Below are positions 63,652 to 64,000 of a DNA stretch of 64,000 nt, piece by piece. A program made the position numbers and the translations under genes. Source of the stretch: Draconibacterium sediminis (GTDB lineage Bacteria > Bacteroidota > Bacteroidia > Bacteroidales > Prolixibacteraceae). The notes under the pieces were generated by a model that saw only the letters and a program-made list of their open reading frames with translations, was not told the origin of the DNA and did no database searches. The DNA lies in assembly GCF_000949475.1 (NCBI RefSeq), contig NZ_JRHC01000006.1:1-64000 (forward strand), written 5' to 3'. Every line of letters begins with the position of its first letter. The stretch's first letter is position 1.

Positions 63652-64000
63652 TTAAATTCCCCAACCCGGGTTTTGTGTATAATTTGGATTTTTGTCGCGT
63701 TCAGCCGGTGGAATAGGAAAGTATTCGCGACCTTCGATAAATCCTGAAAATTCTGAATCGTGGTCTTTTAATTCCTGAAGTCTGTCTGCATTGTATAACC
63801 AACCCCAGCGAACAATGTCTTCGAAACGAATTCCTTCGAAAGCAAATTCCAGCACTTTATCATGTGAAAGCTGATTGTAGAATTCTTCGCGCCCCATGCT
63901 TGCAATATCAGCAGAAATATCGGCTAAATCCGATCTGTCGCGTACCATCTGGATGTATTGTCCGGCTACTCCGGCATTTCCAAGTTCGTACTGACATTCT
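63652..64000 (-). CDS. RagB/SusD-family glycan-binding lipoprotein, C-terminal part
   Basis: The frame is open from the stop at 63652 to the right edge (about 116 codons) and continues beyond it. The visible C-terminus is classic SusD: VRDRSDL, SHDKVLEFAFEGIRFEDIVRWG and EYFPIPPAERDKNPNYTQNPGW. SusD proteins sit on the outer membrane surface, capture glycan and hand it to a SusC TonB-dependent channel, which should lie just outside the window. With the GH43 and GH51 genes it defines an arabinan utilisation locus. Confidence 0.92.
   Translation of the reverse strand, partial: ECQYELGNAGVAGQYIQMVRDRSDLADISADIASMGREEFYNQLSHDKVLEFAFEGIRFEDIVRWGWLYNADRLQELKDHDSEFSGFIEGREYFPIPPAERDKNPNYTQNPGWGI

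Overview
The window looks like a chromosomal segment of a marine-type Bacteroidota, most likely order Marinilabiliales (Prolixibacteraceae/Draconibacterium-like; inferred from gene content, not measured). Supporting signs are a type IX secretion (T9SS) sorting domain, a SusD protein with a GH43/GH51 arabinan locus, TonB_C/M56/BlaI proteins, promoters of the Bacteroidota type (TTTG-N19-TAnnTTTG), A-rich leaders instead of Shine-Dalgarno sites, and moderate AT content. No rRNA, tRNA, CRISPR array, prophage or complete insertion sequence was seen.

Layout. 1-3758: two surface proteins on the minus strand (PKD-repeat protein cut by the left edge; T9SS-sorted protein). 4218-9076: minus-strand helicase HrpB, exonuclease III and a FadL-type outer-membrane channel. 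9434-12907: very large protein best explained as a pyrophosphate-dependent PEP carboxykinase. 13045-15034: DUF4386 protein, then an ECF sigma factor translationally coupled to a small membrane protein. 15063-15276: striking 21/42-bp palindromic tandem array. 15311-24570: gamma-glutamyltransferase, AddB-like nuclease, TrmD with an M14 peptidase, Hsp20, a PQQ-like beta-propeller protein and an XRE-S24 (LexA-like) regulator. 24583-25226: a REP/RAYT element with a frameshifted HUH transposase. 25399-29870: DinB and DnaE2 (translesion polymerases). 30059-33720: AraC regulator, cupin, Zn-alcohol dehydrogenase, nitrilase-family amidase. 33756-38644: TonB / double-TonB_C protein / BlaI / M56-TonB_C / TPR cluster with regularly spaced operator dyads. 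38660-43515: membrane-tethered LuxR regulator, divergent membrane protein, large HExxH outer-membrane protein. 43516-45672: almost 2 kb of AT-rich DNA around one small XRE regulator, with repeated promoter/operator elements and short terminator-ended transcription units. 45673-55478: PyrK-PyrD, branched-chain 2-oxoacid dehydrogenase E2 and fused E1, flavodoxin, CTP synthase and YidC. 55564-58155: porin, TetR regulator and small secreted proteins. 58268-64000: arabinan utilisation locus (GH51, three GH43, SusD).

How they work together. The S24 regulator, DinB and DnaE2 look like a damage-inducible mutagenesis set split by the REP element. The BlaI, M56 protease and TonB_C proteins look like one envelope-signalling circuit. 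The right end is a substrate-specific glycan locus: SusD binds the glycan, GH43 enzymes cut arabinan and GH51 releases arabinose.

Most promising for novelty: (1) the XRE-centred region with tandem small-RNA-like units at 45131-45609 sharing the element TAYATTTGTA; (2) the 42-bp-period palindromic array at 15063-15276; (3) the paired AACTAAnnnnTTAGTT dyads, 20 bp apart, before both tonB and blaI.
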